In this document: positions 11,860 through 23,253 of the stretch, one piece after another
Layout of the letters: each line of letters starts with the position of its first letter
How positions within the stretch are numbered: position 1 is the first letter of the stretch
DNA from: Pristionchus mayeri
Lineage: Eukaryota > Nematoda > Chromadorea > Rhabditida > Neodiplogasteridae
Direction of reading: 5' to 3'
Assembly (NCBI GenBank): GCA_036245805.1
Contig: BTRK01000001.1
Location: 28,279,087 to 28,343,086, forward strand
DNA length: 64,000 nt
The notes under the pieces: model-generated
Database searches by the model: none
Told to the model about the DNA's origin: nothing
The model's input: the letters and a program-made list of their open reading frames with translations, nothing else
Program-made: the position numbers and the translations under genes

Positions 11860-13123
11860 TTAGGTTGGAAAGAAAGTTTTGTCGCATTTTTCTCCACAGG
11901 TTCAGAGCCCTCGTGTTTGCTTCCTTGTTAATATCATTAGTCCTGCTTTTTGTGCAATATAGATACATGTTCATATATTATTAACATATGTTTGACATTA
12001 TGATATGCGCTCGTTCAATCAAGAAAGATGCATTAGTCTGCGCCCTGTAGGGAATACGTTCGATACTCCAATATGTTCATCCTCCTCTCTGGTTCAACTG
12101 CATCCGATTCCAAGCACAACCTAGTGGACACGCATCTGGGTCATTCCTTCTCTCTACCGCTGTACGAAGTTGGCTCAAGGATATCGGTATTTGGGTGGGT
12201 TATGTGATTGAAATTGGTAGGAAACATGAAGATACATACCTAATCCAAATTCGCCGTCGTTGCAAAGCAGCAGCTGTCCTTAATGTCACTATGCGGTATT
12301 TTTGAAGCACCATTAGGGGCATCCACCCCAATATAAATATGGGGATTCACGCAATCAAGATGGTACAAAAACGAATAAATTTCAAAAGCTTTGATTTTAC
12401 GAAATTTTTTTCGCTGTGAAAATGTGTGTCTCTAAGAATTTTTCAATTGTTGAAACTCTTTCGAATCACAGGATAATGAAATTGTAGAAGTGGGTGTATA
12501 AGGGACTGCAAAGAATTTTGAGCACAATTTGCAGCCAGTTGGTGCGGATTGCAAGGAGTTAGGTATCTCCAAATACGATTTTCGGTGCTGAAAATTGTTG
12601 GTCTCACTTACGCTTAGTTTCCTGTCCGTAAATGATCCGAGCTTCTCTCCAAAATACGGTTAAGAGGGCCCCGGCATAAACTATTCAAATACTCGATATG
12701 AATTGTTTTCCTTTCAGAAGACACGAATGGGGTGATATTTCGTTTATTGCATATGACTCACGAATCCGCTGTGGAAAAAACGGAACATCAGTTGGTTTAG
12801 CCAGTAGTTGAGTTATTCCTTTATTATACTCATAGAGTTCCCACATCTTTGTGCTATCCAACTTACACCCGTATTCGGCTATACACGCTTCCTCAGCAGA
12901 ATTGTGATAGATTTTTTTGATAGTGTCGCCATGGATGTCTATGAGTTTGTGAAACCATTGCTCCTTTCCAACTGGTAGTGATGCTGCTCCTACTCTGCCT
13001 AATTATATTCTGAGTACAAGCTATGTAACGCTGATAATAACTAAGATTCAATGATTGCCAAAATAGATTTTCACTAATTTGTTTGAATTTCCAAAATGCG
13101 ACAGAACTTTCTTGCCAGCCTGA
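11860..13123. mobile_element. 1,264-bp element with mariner-type TIRs
   Basis: The ends are inverted repeats of about 31 bp: left TTAGGTTGGAAAGAAAGTTT..., right complementary with a few changes. TA dinucleotides flank both ends (11858-11859, 13124-13125). The related module near 29706-29760 has an uninterrupted version (GCACAATATCC...CAAATACATC), which acts as an empty site. Length and TIR fit mariner, but no DDD transposase motif is visible. The interior holds an exon-like frame (12762-12998) instead. Confidence 0.8.
12762..12998 (-). CDS. Exon-like frame inside mariner-ended element
   Basis: Minus strand, from acceptor aattag at 12999 to donor gtgagt at 12761. The frame (two bases, 78 codons, one base) is open, with KEQWFHKLIDIHGDTIKKI, then AEEACIAEYGCKLDSTKMW and TQLLAKPTDVPFFPQRI. 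Composition is protein-like, but I recognise no family. If real, it is a captured host exon or an unfamiliar element protein. Reading on past the donor reaches a TGA after about 25 more codons. Confidence 0.35.
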
Positions 13124-13329
13124 TACATATTTATAGCAGCAATTTATAATACAATAAATAACGTTTGACAGCACGATTATTTTCGCCTCTTCATCCTCTT
13201 CATCTTGTAGAGACACGCTTCTAATGAGTGTTTCGTACGAACTTATTGAATGCGATAGCATGGAAAATGGATGGTGATTTGCTGACGGTCGAGTCTCAGA
13301 ACACAATAAATTGTGAAAGAAGAACTCAC

Positions 13330-13979
13330 GGCTCTGTACCAATATAAGGGTCCCAAGGTGGATTCTGTACCAATATAAGGATCCCAAAGGAATCTGTACC
13401 AATATAAGGGTCCCACAAATTTCTGTACCAATATAAGGGTCCCAAAAAAAATTTCAATTTCTGTTATCAAAATGTAATTTTGCATCATGACTATGCAACA
13501 TCGTGTTTCTGAAGTGTGTAAAGGAAATCCAGCTCTGTATGTGCGTCCCTTTCGCAAATTGGCTCAAACTCATGCTACAAGGAATGCCCACTCTTTTGCT
13601 TATGAGAGAGGTGTTAGATACATTTATGTCTGCCAAAAAGGTGATGAAATATCAAAGGAACTTAAAAAGAGTTCATCCAGCTTGCTCAAATAGCCTAGCC
13701 GAGTACCTACTAGGATGTGTTCAAGCCGAACCTTCTAGGATGTGTTCAAGCCGAGTTGCGAAGGTAACTCAAATACAGAGCTTGATTTCCATTACATACA
13801 TCTGAAACACGATATTGCACAGCTATGACGCATTACTTATTGGTATTACTTATTGATGCATTTTATTTGGGACCCTTATACTGGTACAGAAATTTTTGGG
13901 ACCCTTATATTGGTACAGACGACTTTGGGACCCTTATATTGGTACAGAAATATTGGGACCCTCATATTGGTACAGAGCC
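13330..13979. mobile_element. Foldback element with subterminal repeats
   Basis: Inverted arms of roughly 225-245 bp (13330-13575, 13735-13979) enclose a short loop. Each arm has four copies of a ~30-bp repeat containing CTGTACCAATATAAGGGTCC, in opposite orientation. An exact 8-bp duplication GAACTCAC flanks it (13322-13329, 13980-13987), with GGCTCTG at the ends. The 8-bp duplication and subterminal repeats suggest a hAT-type nonautonomous element. A 22-bp direct duplication (CTAGGATGTGTTCAAGCCGA) sits in the loop side near 13710-13755. Confidence 0.85.
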
Positions 13980-14341
13980 GAACTCACTTCTATACAACGT
14001 CTGCTGGTGAGTTCTGCTTGTCTACAAAACGTCCTCTTCTGAATTGCGCTTCTTCGTGATTAGGATTTCCAATTTGTCCTTCTTATCTGAATATTAAAAC
14101 CAGATGAATCAACCACATCGAAATCAAAACATTGAGTACTCACTTTATTCCTCTTCTTCATATTGATCCGCAGTGAATAGATGTCCGAGAGTAGATCGGA
14201 CAGACTGAAATTTAGGTTGCTTTAGCAAAAGATATTTTTTTACAATATTTAGAAAAGCCAAAACAACGAGACGCAAATACTAAATGAAATGAATGAATGT
14301 AGTATACGCGCAAAAAGTGCATCAGAATATGCGTGCAGATG

Positions 14342-14385
14342 TTGGCGCGAAAAAAAGGCGCGTATATAATTTTGGCACGCGTGGC
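14342..14385 (-). promoter_or_regulatory. B-module E2F-like block
   Basis: TTGGCGCGAAAA, then GGCGCG, then TTTGGCACGCGTG, about 127 bp from the exon core at 14176-14215. Same order and spacing as the other B modules. Confidence 0.45.
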
Positions 14386-14879
14386 ACTGGAATTAGTGAT
14401 GACAATCATATGAGGAGCGAATACCGATATGCAAGGGATACAATCGTGGCCTATAGCTGCAGTATGTTTACTCTGCTATTCAACCGGGTGATGTCATGAA
14501 ATAAGTGAAGGCACGCAAACCAGTTGCACGGATTCTAGGAGTTGAGTCTCCCCTTCTTCCCTCTTCTCTATCTAACCGATCACCCGTTGTGAGCAACCTG
14601 AGTGAAAATACGACACATGCCTGATCAAAGGCAAGATATTCTACATGCATTGAATATGGCCGGAATATTTTTTTCGCCTCACAACAGATACAGGTAAACC
14701 TTTTCTTTACACCCGTACAACGGCTCTTCGTTCACTTCGTTGCCAGAGACGATGGCTGCTGGTTTTAATGTATGTCTGTCTGCGTTAAATTATTTGCTCC
14801 ATTGAAATCTCGCACATATCGTTGGTGCCGAACGATTTATAAAGAACAATAGAGCATGATAAATAAAGAAAATGTTCGA

Positions 14880-15110
14880 TAATTTATACAATATAAACGG
14901 GATGGGGTTGTGCTATCCAACCAGATATCTTTTATCATTCTTACAATGTGCGGACTAGCATTATCATGTTGGAAAAACACTTCTGCACTAATGGTTGCCT
15001 TGGGTGGCACCTCCCAGCGCTCGTCTATTAGAGAAGGAATGGAGAGCTTCCTTCGCTGGGTGACGTACACTGGGGCGGCTATTGTCTTGCCCTCGGGTAG
15101 CAGTTCCCAG
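14880..15110 (-). pseudogene. Mariner-type transposase relic
   Basis: The minus-strand frame carries FFQHDNASPHIVR after a WEVPPKATISAEV stretch, the mariner block leading into the second catalytic Asp. It matches 26530-26740 and 28487-28725 rather than the NARPH(I/A)RATKAEL subtype. Confidence 0.7.
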
Positions 15111-15395
15111 TACTTGATTCATCCCACACTTCACCAATATCACGTCCATGGAAGGCAGATCTTGGAATCAGGGAACGGTGGCTGCGTTAAAATTCCCATG
15201 GTTCAGATTCTTTTCTCTTTTCGAGTGATAGTTGGACTTCGTTGGAGTTCGGGTGGATTCAAACCAGATAGGGCCTGCAACGTGTTGAATTCCCGATGAT
15301 ATTCCAGTGCAAACGATTGGCTGGAAATACTCCCAGCACTACCTGAGGCAATGGAAAATTCACGATTCGTTTTTTAAATTCAAGTGGCTATATAT

Positions 15396-16060
15396 AGAGA
15401 CCGCAAGCTCCGCCCACTGAGGGGATAGGGAACCCCTCAAAACATGGATCGAGGGACTACGCCTCAAATTCTGAACCAAATTGGGTGATCTAAACTGATT
15501 TCGGTAGCTATTTGGTTGCTTAACAAATGGCCTCTGGAGCAGCTTGTTCGGACAACTCTAATTATGTCAGCATTCGCTAATTAAGTACGTGGATAGGGGT
15601 TTAACAGTGTTCTAGTGTACTTGCACAGCTGCTCCACTCGCAGTTTGTAATATAACCCTATTCATTAAGATTGAGCAGAAAAAATACAAATAAATGTTAA
15701 ATTACAAGCGTAGCTCATTGTTAAAAATTATAATTAAAAATTAGAAAAAACTGCAACACCATTACACCCGCTGATTTTCGAACCTCCGGCAATCGGGCAC
15801 AAGATTAAGCGCTCTACCAATACACCAAGCGATCAGTTGCCTGCGCCCGTTAACGAGTACTACAACGTCTTGCTGTTTGTCGAATTCTCCCCCTATCCCG
15901 ATTTCGTGCAGTACGAGCGTTAGGTTTTCAGAAAATAATTCGCTTCAAAGTTCAGATATCGCCCAAATTCAAAAAGCATGATCTTATTCATGCCCATTGG
16001 GACACACTAGGCACAAAAAGGGAATCATGTGACTATTTTGGCAGAACGCTTGCGGTCTCT
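15396..16060. mobile_element. Short-TIR element containing tRNA-like box
   Basis: Inverted ends share AGAGACCGCAAGC (left near 15398, right near 16048-16062). The flanks are A-module sequence, which resumes at CTGACTGTAAACCGTACC. The interior is AT-rich and includes a degenerate tRNA-like sequence at about 15768-15840. I see no clear target-site duplication. Confidence 0.5.
15768..15840 (-). tRNA. tRNA-like pseudogene or SINE head
   Basis: Minus strand: CGCTTGGTGTATTGGTAGAG resembles an A box and D arm, and GGAGGTTCGAAAAT resembles a B box. The T stem and anticodon stem do not pair well, so a working tRNA is unlikely. It may be a SINE promoter remnant. Confidence 0.35.
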
Positions 16061-16566
16061 AGCTTTATATTTCTGACTGTAAACCGTACCTTTCAGCTTC
16101 AGTTGAGATTAGTTAATATTATGTGACTCTTCATTCTCTGAGGGTATGCTTCGAGAGTAGATCGAAGTAACTGAAAATGGGTAAGTAGAACACAGAGTTG
16201 ACAAAAAAGAGAAATGTATTTGCATTTGGTTTCGAATATTAGGAGTTTAAAATGCAGGAAATTCAAGGATAAGGAGCAATTTCAATAAAACTGAGGATAA
16301 TTCTGACTGAAAATGGTGAATTAGATTAGCAATGTGAGAAGATACGAATGAATTGTTTACTATGAAGGCTAGAATACGAGTGATTGGCAAGCAATTATCT
16401 ATATTTTATGAAATAAAAACTTTATGCAAACATTATCAAAGTATCGGATCAGAAAATACCACGATAGGTATGTTATCGAATATTTGCAGACAAATCAAAT
16501 GTCGGGGGTATTTTTTTACAATTATTATGGAACAGTTCGCATTGAACGTGTAATGGACTCGAAGTC

Positions 16567-16896
16567 ATGGATATTTCCATAGTCCAGGTTCATAAAGTTC
16601 CAGAGGATTGGTTCATCCTGCGGGATCATTCGGACGGGGTTCAGGAGAACTTTGATGGATTAATTAGACAAACAATTTTCTTACAAGCGGTTGAGCAGCT
16701 TCTTCCTGTTATCGAACCGTCCCCACATGTAATTGAAGAATCTTCGAATATGTATTCCAGGAACCCATACACTCCCTATATATCCCAATCAAGCTTCGAT
16801 GAGGCCTCGATCCCTCGGGTGTGCACTGAAAATAACCGGAATATGCAGAGCCTGGCAATCCCAAACATGAAAAAAGAGGAAATTATTGCAATCTAA
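16567..16896 (+). CDS. Unrecognised 109-codon open frame
   Basis: Uninterrupted from ATG to TAA. It begins MDISIVQVHKVPEDWFILRD, has a leucine/isoleucine-rich middle (FLQAVEQLLPVIEP) and a Ser/Asn/Tyr-rich tail ending KKEEIIAI. There is a possible acceptor (atatttgcag) near 16490, so it may be a 3' exon. The duplicate at 1278-1606 has a stop, yet the last half is identical in both copies. No signal peptide, membrane segment or domain is recognised. Confidence 0.4.
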   Translation: MDISIVQVHKVPEDWFILRDHSDGVQENFDGLIRQTIFLQAVEQLLPVIEPSPHVIEESSNMYSRNPYTPYISQSSFDEASIPRVCTENNRNMQSLAIPNMKKEEIIAI

Positions 16897-19800
16897 TATA
16901 GAACAGATTAGCAAGAGCAATTGCCTCATTCACCCACAACAGATGAATGTTCATCCATTGTTAGTGCCAATTTCAAGTAACCTACGTTTATTACTCTTTT
17001 TTAATCTCATGATTCTCTCCGTTAATGATAATCCTCCTAAAGCGAATTTATCATTTCGAAATTATTTTCAAGTGCTTCAGCTTCGTTGATATACTGATCA
17101 GGGTTTCCAACTTTTACTCTAGACATCAGCATTACAAATATAAAAAAACACATGGATATTTTTTTCAAATTCTACAAATATGATTCAAAGCGCAAAGCCA
17201 GGATAAAGTCTCCGCTTTCTCGAATGTGTATTGTGGTCGGGTATTGTGATTCCTTCTGGTTATTACTTGATGGCTTTCACGCTCCACCCTACACATTGTC
17301 GATACGAATTATTTCTTATTTCACGAAGTTGAATTTGTGAGCGATTTCTCTCCGGATAGAAAGAGGAATAGCATTACGTGATGAATGTGGCTGATGGCAC
17401 GGAAACGAACGCGTACGGCAATCTCGTGAGTGAAATGGGCTAAATCTGATGAATTCCCGAGGGGTAAATAGCGTATACAAGTTACCAACGTCTGAACTCG
17501 ATCTAGTCTCAATACAATCACTCGAGAGCAAAGATCAACGTTTGCTAAGAAGTCTGTGAATTTCATTTTTCAAGATGTTTGATAAATTGTTTTTAGTGTA
17601 AACTGCACCTTTAAAGTCGATGAGATTAATTGATGTGATTCTCTGTGTAGAGTATGCTTCGAACGTAGACCGAAGAAACTGAAAATTGCATGAATTTAAG
17701 CCGAGAATTCAAGAATGAATTTGCGGAAACAGCAACGACTTTGTTTTCGATGCGGATTAGAATCGAGTGAGGCCAGCCAAGGAGAGGAAAACAGTGATTG
17801 ATAGGAAGAAGGAGAGGGAGTCAGAAGTGAAGAGAGAATGAAAATTACTACGACAGGCCGTTCTACTCGGGACGGACGAGAGTGAGAGATAAGACAGGGG
17901 AAGGGAGAGAGAAAGAGTTGAACGAGGCAGTTTGAAGAGGGAAAGCACGGGTATTCGAATTCAGCTCTTTGATGCATTCTGGAGAATGCAAGGTGGGTAT
18001 TTTCCCGTTAATTTAAAAATTGTCCGCTTTTAACTATATATCATTATACCATCGATGACAGTTTCATTTGCACACTTCATATGACAATTAAATAGCGAGT
18101 AACAAAACAACGATTCAATAGCTGACTACAATAAACTTATGCCAAGATGTTGTACATAGTATTCATATTCTCCTGACTTTCTCCCTAACATGGCAATGAA
18201 TCGTGATGTCAGGAACATTCTTCCCTTTCTCCTCTTCTTGACTGTTGCAGTGCTCGTACGATATGGTACACTTCGACCATACGCCGTTCGGTTTGAAACC
18301 AGAGAGGAACAGGAGAGCCGAGAGCCAATCTTTCGAATAGCTTGAAGGAAGAGTCGCGCCTTCTTGCCGTCTTCTTGTACACGGAAGACCTGAATCTGCA
18401 ACAAGGTAGAACATAAGAGAGTGAGATTTCGTCCGGGCTTTTGCATTGCCTATGGTCATTCGATCTGAGAAAAGATTTATGAATTACGCCAATTCTCAGG
18501 AAGGTCTTCATACTATTGCAAACAAGAATACAGATGCTGATTACAGATCTTATGCGACCAAATCTTTTTCAAAAAAATCATAGATATCAATCTTACAATG
18601 TACAGCCGCACGCTTTGCAAATAAATAATTCTTGATTCTCTGAGAAGATACTTCGAAATTAGATCGAAGAAACTGAAAATATAATTTCAATTGGTATCAA
18701 ATTCGGTGCAAGCCGGAGTATATACAGATACTAAAAAAATGGAAAACAAATGGAATGAAAAAAATGAGCGTCGAGATGAATTTAATTACTGAGAACAGAT
18801 TCCGACGATCATTCTACCTAACAATAAGGAGATTCAGCTCGATTGGGAGAGTGGAAAGTAGGGTTGTTTACTGTGAGCACTGGAATACGAGTGAGGCAGG
18901 CAATGGGGTAAACAGAGAGAGGTGGAAGGAGAATGAGAGAGGGCCGGAGAAAGAAAGCAAACGACCAGGTGTGTGCTACCATCGAGGATATGGAGTGACT
19001 GAGAGATAAGAGAGCGAGGGAACGAGAGAAAGGTTCATCCGATCTCAAGGATGCAATGATATTTGAAAACAATATTACAGGGGAAATGTCGACTTCTTCA
19101 TTACTCGTTATTCGGCCCTGCCCCATCTTGTCAATGCACGCAACATCTAGACGGAAAGATTTTCATAAATATAAATTCTTTATTACCTACTTCTTACAAT
19201 TGTAATAGACAGAAAGAAATTTGGTTGCTGTTAAAATTTCTTTTTGGTTCCTTGACTGTATGCTTCTTTTTCTCAACGAAATGTGCCAGGAGGTTAGGAT
19301 GGTTCGAAGAATGAGTCCTTTCTACAATGCATACTTATTGGGAAAAGGGGAGTGCGTTGCAATCGAACCTTGGGACAGCGCAGTATCTTCTCTTGATTCC
19401 TGTACACCGCCAGATCTTTTATTCGATCAAAATATGCGATTTTTACTGACACCTAAAATCCTTTGGTGATCAATCCGTACTCAAATCGGCCCATTTTCCG
19501 CATTTTGGGCGGATCTTATAGGAACTTTCCATACTGTACTCCAGCAGTGTATCATCAATTATATCAACATGCTTAATCAGTGAAAGCTAGAAAATCGACT
19601 CACGAAAGTGCATTTCAGCGAATTTTAATTCGACTGCACATGAATCGACATAATATGATGAACGGTAATCTCGAGACAGGAGTTGGCTGAATGGGTTGGT
19701 TCCCTCGGTGATTCCCCTCCACATTCCGCAAAGTGAACAGTACCTTTTAGTCCCTGCCATGATAAGTTAGTCGTGAACATTCTTTTTTGAGAAGAATATA

Positions 19801-20629
19801 CTTCGAATATAGATCGAAGAGCCTGAAAATGGATAAAATTAGCTTGCGAAGACAGAATATGAAAAAATACTGATAAATAGCAGTGAATTAGTATCCTCAA
19901 TTTTTACTGATAAATAGCAAAAATACTGATAAATAGCAGTGAATTAGTATCCTCAATTTTTACATTTGACTCTAGTGTAGTATGAGTTAAAGACATGAGA
20001 ATGTGAGAAGCTTAGGCATTTCGATAAACTTATAAAAGAGAAAGTGAGTATGATTAGACAGTTCTTGAGTTACTGGGAACCCCCCGCCCCTCTTTCCTCG
20101 TCTACTCCAAAAATTTCTAGGTATCCCGCCCTGAAGGAGGGAAGAGAAATGGTAGGGAAAGATGGAGGGGTACTCTGTAGTCCAATAAGTACAAATTATT
20201 TTGACATAGAAGCAAGAATTCGAGTAGGAATGAGAATACTGGAATCTTGTTTTCGATGCGGTCTAGATTCGAGTGAGACCAGCCCGGGAGAGGAAAACAG
20301 AGAGAGATCGAGAAAAGGAGAGAGAGACAGAAAAGAAACGAAAACGGAGAAAAGAACGTTCTTCTCCTGAGGGAGGGAACGGGTAAAAGAGAGGATGGAA
20401 TGATGACAGAGAATGCTGCTGAATAGTTACGAAACAGTTATATTTCGTCATCTAAATATAATTTATCTTCGTGCGAGCTAGAAACGAGTAAATAAAGTTG
20501 ATTTTCATGTATTTTTGTCGTCGTTGAATATTTCTTTCCTCGGAATTAATGCGCAATTCGTTCGTTCTAAACTTTTTTTTATGAAGAACACGAGTGGAAG
20601 AACAATTATGGAAATTATCATTTCTAGAA

Positions 20630-20800
20630 TTTAAAACGGGCTGGGGTAGAATTGTCCATCTATATTTCGCTTGTTTAGTTATTCTTGCTATACGAACTGG
20701 TATTGTCGTGCGGACGTCAATCCCACGATAATGTTCGAGATGGAGTCTCAACTTTCAAAGTTGGACACAGTTTACGTGTCCAGTTATAGTATTCCGCATT
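20630..20800 (-). pseudogene. Mariner-type transposase relic
   Basis: Degenerate version of the block: RIARITKQA, then WTILPQPVLN on the minus strand. Fewer identities than at 6.3 or 9.7 kb. Confidence 0.4.
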
Positions 20801-21482
20801 ACTAGCAACTCCCAGTACTAGACTCACAGATCGATCGACTACCACTCACTGGGAGTGAACGAGAAGACAATAAATACACAATTTTGATGTGATTATCTCA
20901 TCTTACCTCCAAACGTGACATCAACATTTGAGAACGTTCTTTTTTTAGATTGGTGAATGTTTTAGTTGAACATGTGTTATATGAAATACTCAGTTTAAAA
21001 ACTGAACATGCGCCAAAGATATCAGCCAAGTAATTGGAATCGTTCAAGAGGCCAGCATCTATTGCTGCCTCATTTCTACTACAACTTGTTTTCGACCAGA
21101 TGTGGGAATGAGATTGGACTTTATTTGCACAATGGCTGACTGCGAGCTATCCGTAATCATTGAATTGTAATTTGTAGTTGAATGAAAAGTGTGAGTAGTG
21201 GAAGTAGTGCCAGGCGAGAAAGTTCACAGTACGATAGTGCCTGCATCGCAACACTTGGCCCAGCTAAAAGGGTAGTGTGTTCATGATTTTTAATTTGTTT
21301 TGACACTCACTTGGTCCAAGATATGTAGTATAGTAGCTGCTCGTCCGGTTTGCAGATCGCTCCCACATTGGAATGACAGCTCTTCAATGATCAAACCTTT
21401 TTTTTGCAAAATTCGTGTTTTTAGAACTACAAAATGCATTTCTTCAGCAAAACAATCTAACGACCCATTTATCGATACTCAC

Positions 21483-22091
21483 CACTAACGGATCTTTCTT
21501 CACGTGCTCCTTGAGGCAACATATATATCTCTTTCCCAACCAGCACATTCTGGAAAAAATCATATCTGTTATACACACAACGATGCTGACGTACGCTCCA
21601 GACTCGCCGGCAAGGGGACTGTTGGCCGATCCGGCGGTCTCCGTTACGTATGTGTAGCCTGTGTCACAGTAGTCGCCCGGGTTGCACCAGAAGCCTCCTT
21701 GCCAGTAGCACTCAACGGCACTACGTCGGATGATAACTAAGGCATCATGTCTCCTTTGATCGAGTGGTGTATGATAAATAAAATAAATAGACTTATCAAA
21801 GGCATATATGACGACATAGTTCTCATATTAGTGCCCACTGAACCCGACCACATCATAAGATTTGCATTCTAAACGAACTCACGATGCCATTGCCTTTTGG
21901 AGCGTCTCCGACAACTCCCCAGTACTCCTTATCCTCCTCGGGTCCGCCTCGGATATCATTCTTGTCCCACTTTGCATCATACTTCTGAGAGCACTCGGAG
22001 AGGAAGAAAAGAAGCGAAATGGCGATTAGCACTGGAGTATTCCTTCATTGATTGAAATAGATATTAGCTTACCTCTAATCATTGTACCCAT
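21483..22091 (-). CDS. Secreted cysteine-rich protein
   Basis: Exons on the minus strand: 22073-22091, 21883-22031, 21595-21710 and 21483-21549; phases join. The protein starts MGTMIRVLIAISLLFFLSEC, a clear signal peptide, followed by a charged linker (KYDAKWDKNDIRGGPEEDKE). Exon 3 starts a Cys-rich domain (CYWQGGFWCNPGDYCDTGY), and exon 4 adds MCWLGKRYICCLKEH after a 45-nt intron with donor gtacgt and acceptor ttttttccag. Spacing of CYW...C...C...GAMCWxGKxxxCC resembles nematode secreted small Cys-rich proteins, though I cannot name the family. The 3' end is uncertain: it may splice on at 21482 or read through to a TGA near 21440. A MITE sits against the acceptor of exon 3. Confidence 0.7.
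21717..21835. mobile_element. hAT-like MITE at a splice acceptor
   Basis: Ends GGCACTA...TAGTGCC with inverted arms of about 44 bp. Flanks CACTCAAC (21709-21716) and CACTGAAC (21836-21843) form an 8-bp duplication with one change. On the minus strand the original acceptor GGTTCAG/TGC spans this target site, so insertion duplicated it. Same family as 22983, 58264 and 59603. Confidence 0.8.
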
Positions 22092-22099
22092 CAGGAATC

Positions 22100-22970
22100 G
22101 GTGTCGATGCCGCCATATTCACAATTTTATACTCCGTTTCTGCATACCCCCTTGTCAAAGCAGATAGAGCAGAGATAGATGGCATTGAGTAGGTAGAGAG
22201 TAGGTCAGGGTCAATGTTACGAATAGAAATGTCATAGGAAATACCATGAGCATGTTTGCATGTTTGCAGAAATTGATTTTATAGTGTTGAACCGTTCTAT
22301 CTGTGCTCTCTTTATATTGTGAACACGTTCGTATCACAAAGATGAGAGATTGAGGAAAAATGGAGAAAGAAGAATTTCGAGCTCTGCTCTGATCACATTC
22401 ACCTCGTCTCTTTCATTTACTATTTGATAGAAGGTTCGAGGTTACAAAACACAGCACAAACATGATTATGCTGTGTGAGAAGAAACTCATGGTCACCGAT
22501 TTGCTCCATTGAAACTTGCAAAATTAACAATCGACTTGAGAAGCAGTTAAGCGATTTAAGAATTAGCCGGACAATTAGTTTGAGTTCAACATTTTAAAAA
22601 TAATCTCTAATCATGCTAAAAGCTTTTGTTTTACAGTTAAAATTGTAGAGATTAGAAATAGTAGTAGCATGAGTGGTAGATGAGGAAAACAATGGAGATA
22701 AAACGCCCGCGAGAACACATGTGATAGGGCAGTAAAATATCTAGAAGAGCTACGAAATAAGCAATAAAATGGCTTCAGAAATAGATAGGATTTAATGGAT
22801 TTTGCATCTATGATCGCAGAGATGGTGAGGTAAAAGTTATTCATGCATGTATAAAAAGAAGGGGGCGAGAGAAAAAAATGGGCGATAAAAGTCAACCAGC
22901 AATACTGAGCGGAAATAAGAGGAAACGTGAGAGTGAGGGAATCACGGTCTATTCAGTTTGCGTGTTCTAT
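22100..22970. other. No gene recognised
   Basis: AT-rich sequence upstream of the secreted-protein gene. A CTCTACCTACTCAATGCC-type purine/pyrimidine patch occurs near 22190; otherwise I see nothing supported. Confidence 0.3.
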
Positions 22971-22982
22971 CACTGATCAGAC

Positions 22983-23066
22983 GGCACTACGTCGGATGAG
23001 AACTATGACGTCATGCCGACTTTGATGTATCAAAATGAAGTCATAGTTCTCATCCGACCTAGTACC
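22983..23066. mobile_element. hAT-like MITE
   Basis: 84 bp. Left GGCACTACGTCGGATGAGAA, right complementary (GGTACTAGGTCGG). Flanked by GATCAGAC and GATCAGAA (22975-22982, 23067-23074), an 8-bp duplication with one mismatch. Contains TGACGTCA. Confidence 0.8.
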
Positions 23067-23253
23067 GATCAGAAGGGTTAGAGATTGTGCAAATAGAGAG
23101 GATGTAGCGAGCGTCGCCCCGAAGGTTCCATTTCAACGCACGTTTTTGTCCATTTTCCTCATCTACCGCAAATTTCCCGAAAGAGACAAATGTAATCTTT
23201 AAGAGGCTTCTGTACATCGCCATCACCAGTGTGTTCGTTGTTACGAGTGGCAT
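23067..23253 (-). other. Possible exon next to MITE
   Basis: The minus-strand frame reads SFGKFAVDEENGQKRALKW then GDARYILSIC, ending near the MITE. Composition is protein-like, but I found no paired splice sites. Weak. Confidence 0.2.

Larger units (their letters stand above)
16395..20805. repeat. Segmental duplication, copy 2
   Basis: Copy of about 1090-5385. It includes the 16.57-kb open frame, three A cores and the GA-rich tracts in the same order. A 50-bp local tandem duplication (ACTGATAAATAGCA...) near 19865-19965 is unique to this copy. Confidence 0.85.

Noticed and set aside
12893..13402. 169-codon minus frame
   Set aside because: Crosses the mariner-type TIR and the subterminal repeats (repeated LGTLILVQ/YWYR); another frame at 12762-12998 fits better.
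13326..13977. CRISPR-like array
   Set aside because: The repeats lie in two inverted groups inside a foldback with an 8-bp duplication, in a eukaryotic genome.
13825..14059. Plus frames with repeated GTLILVQ / PYIGT units
   Set aside because: Translation of the subterminal DNA repeats; no coding signal.
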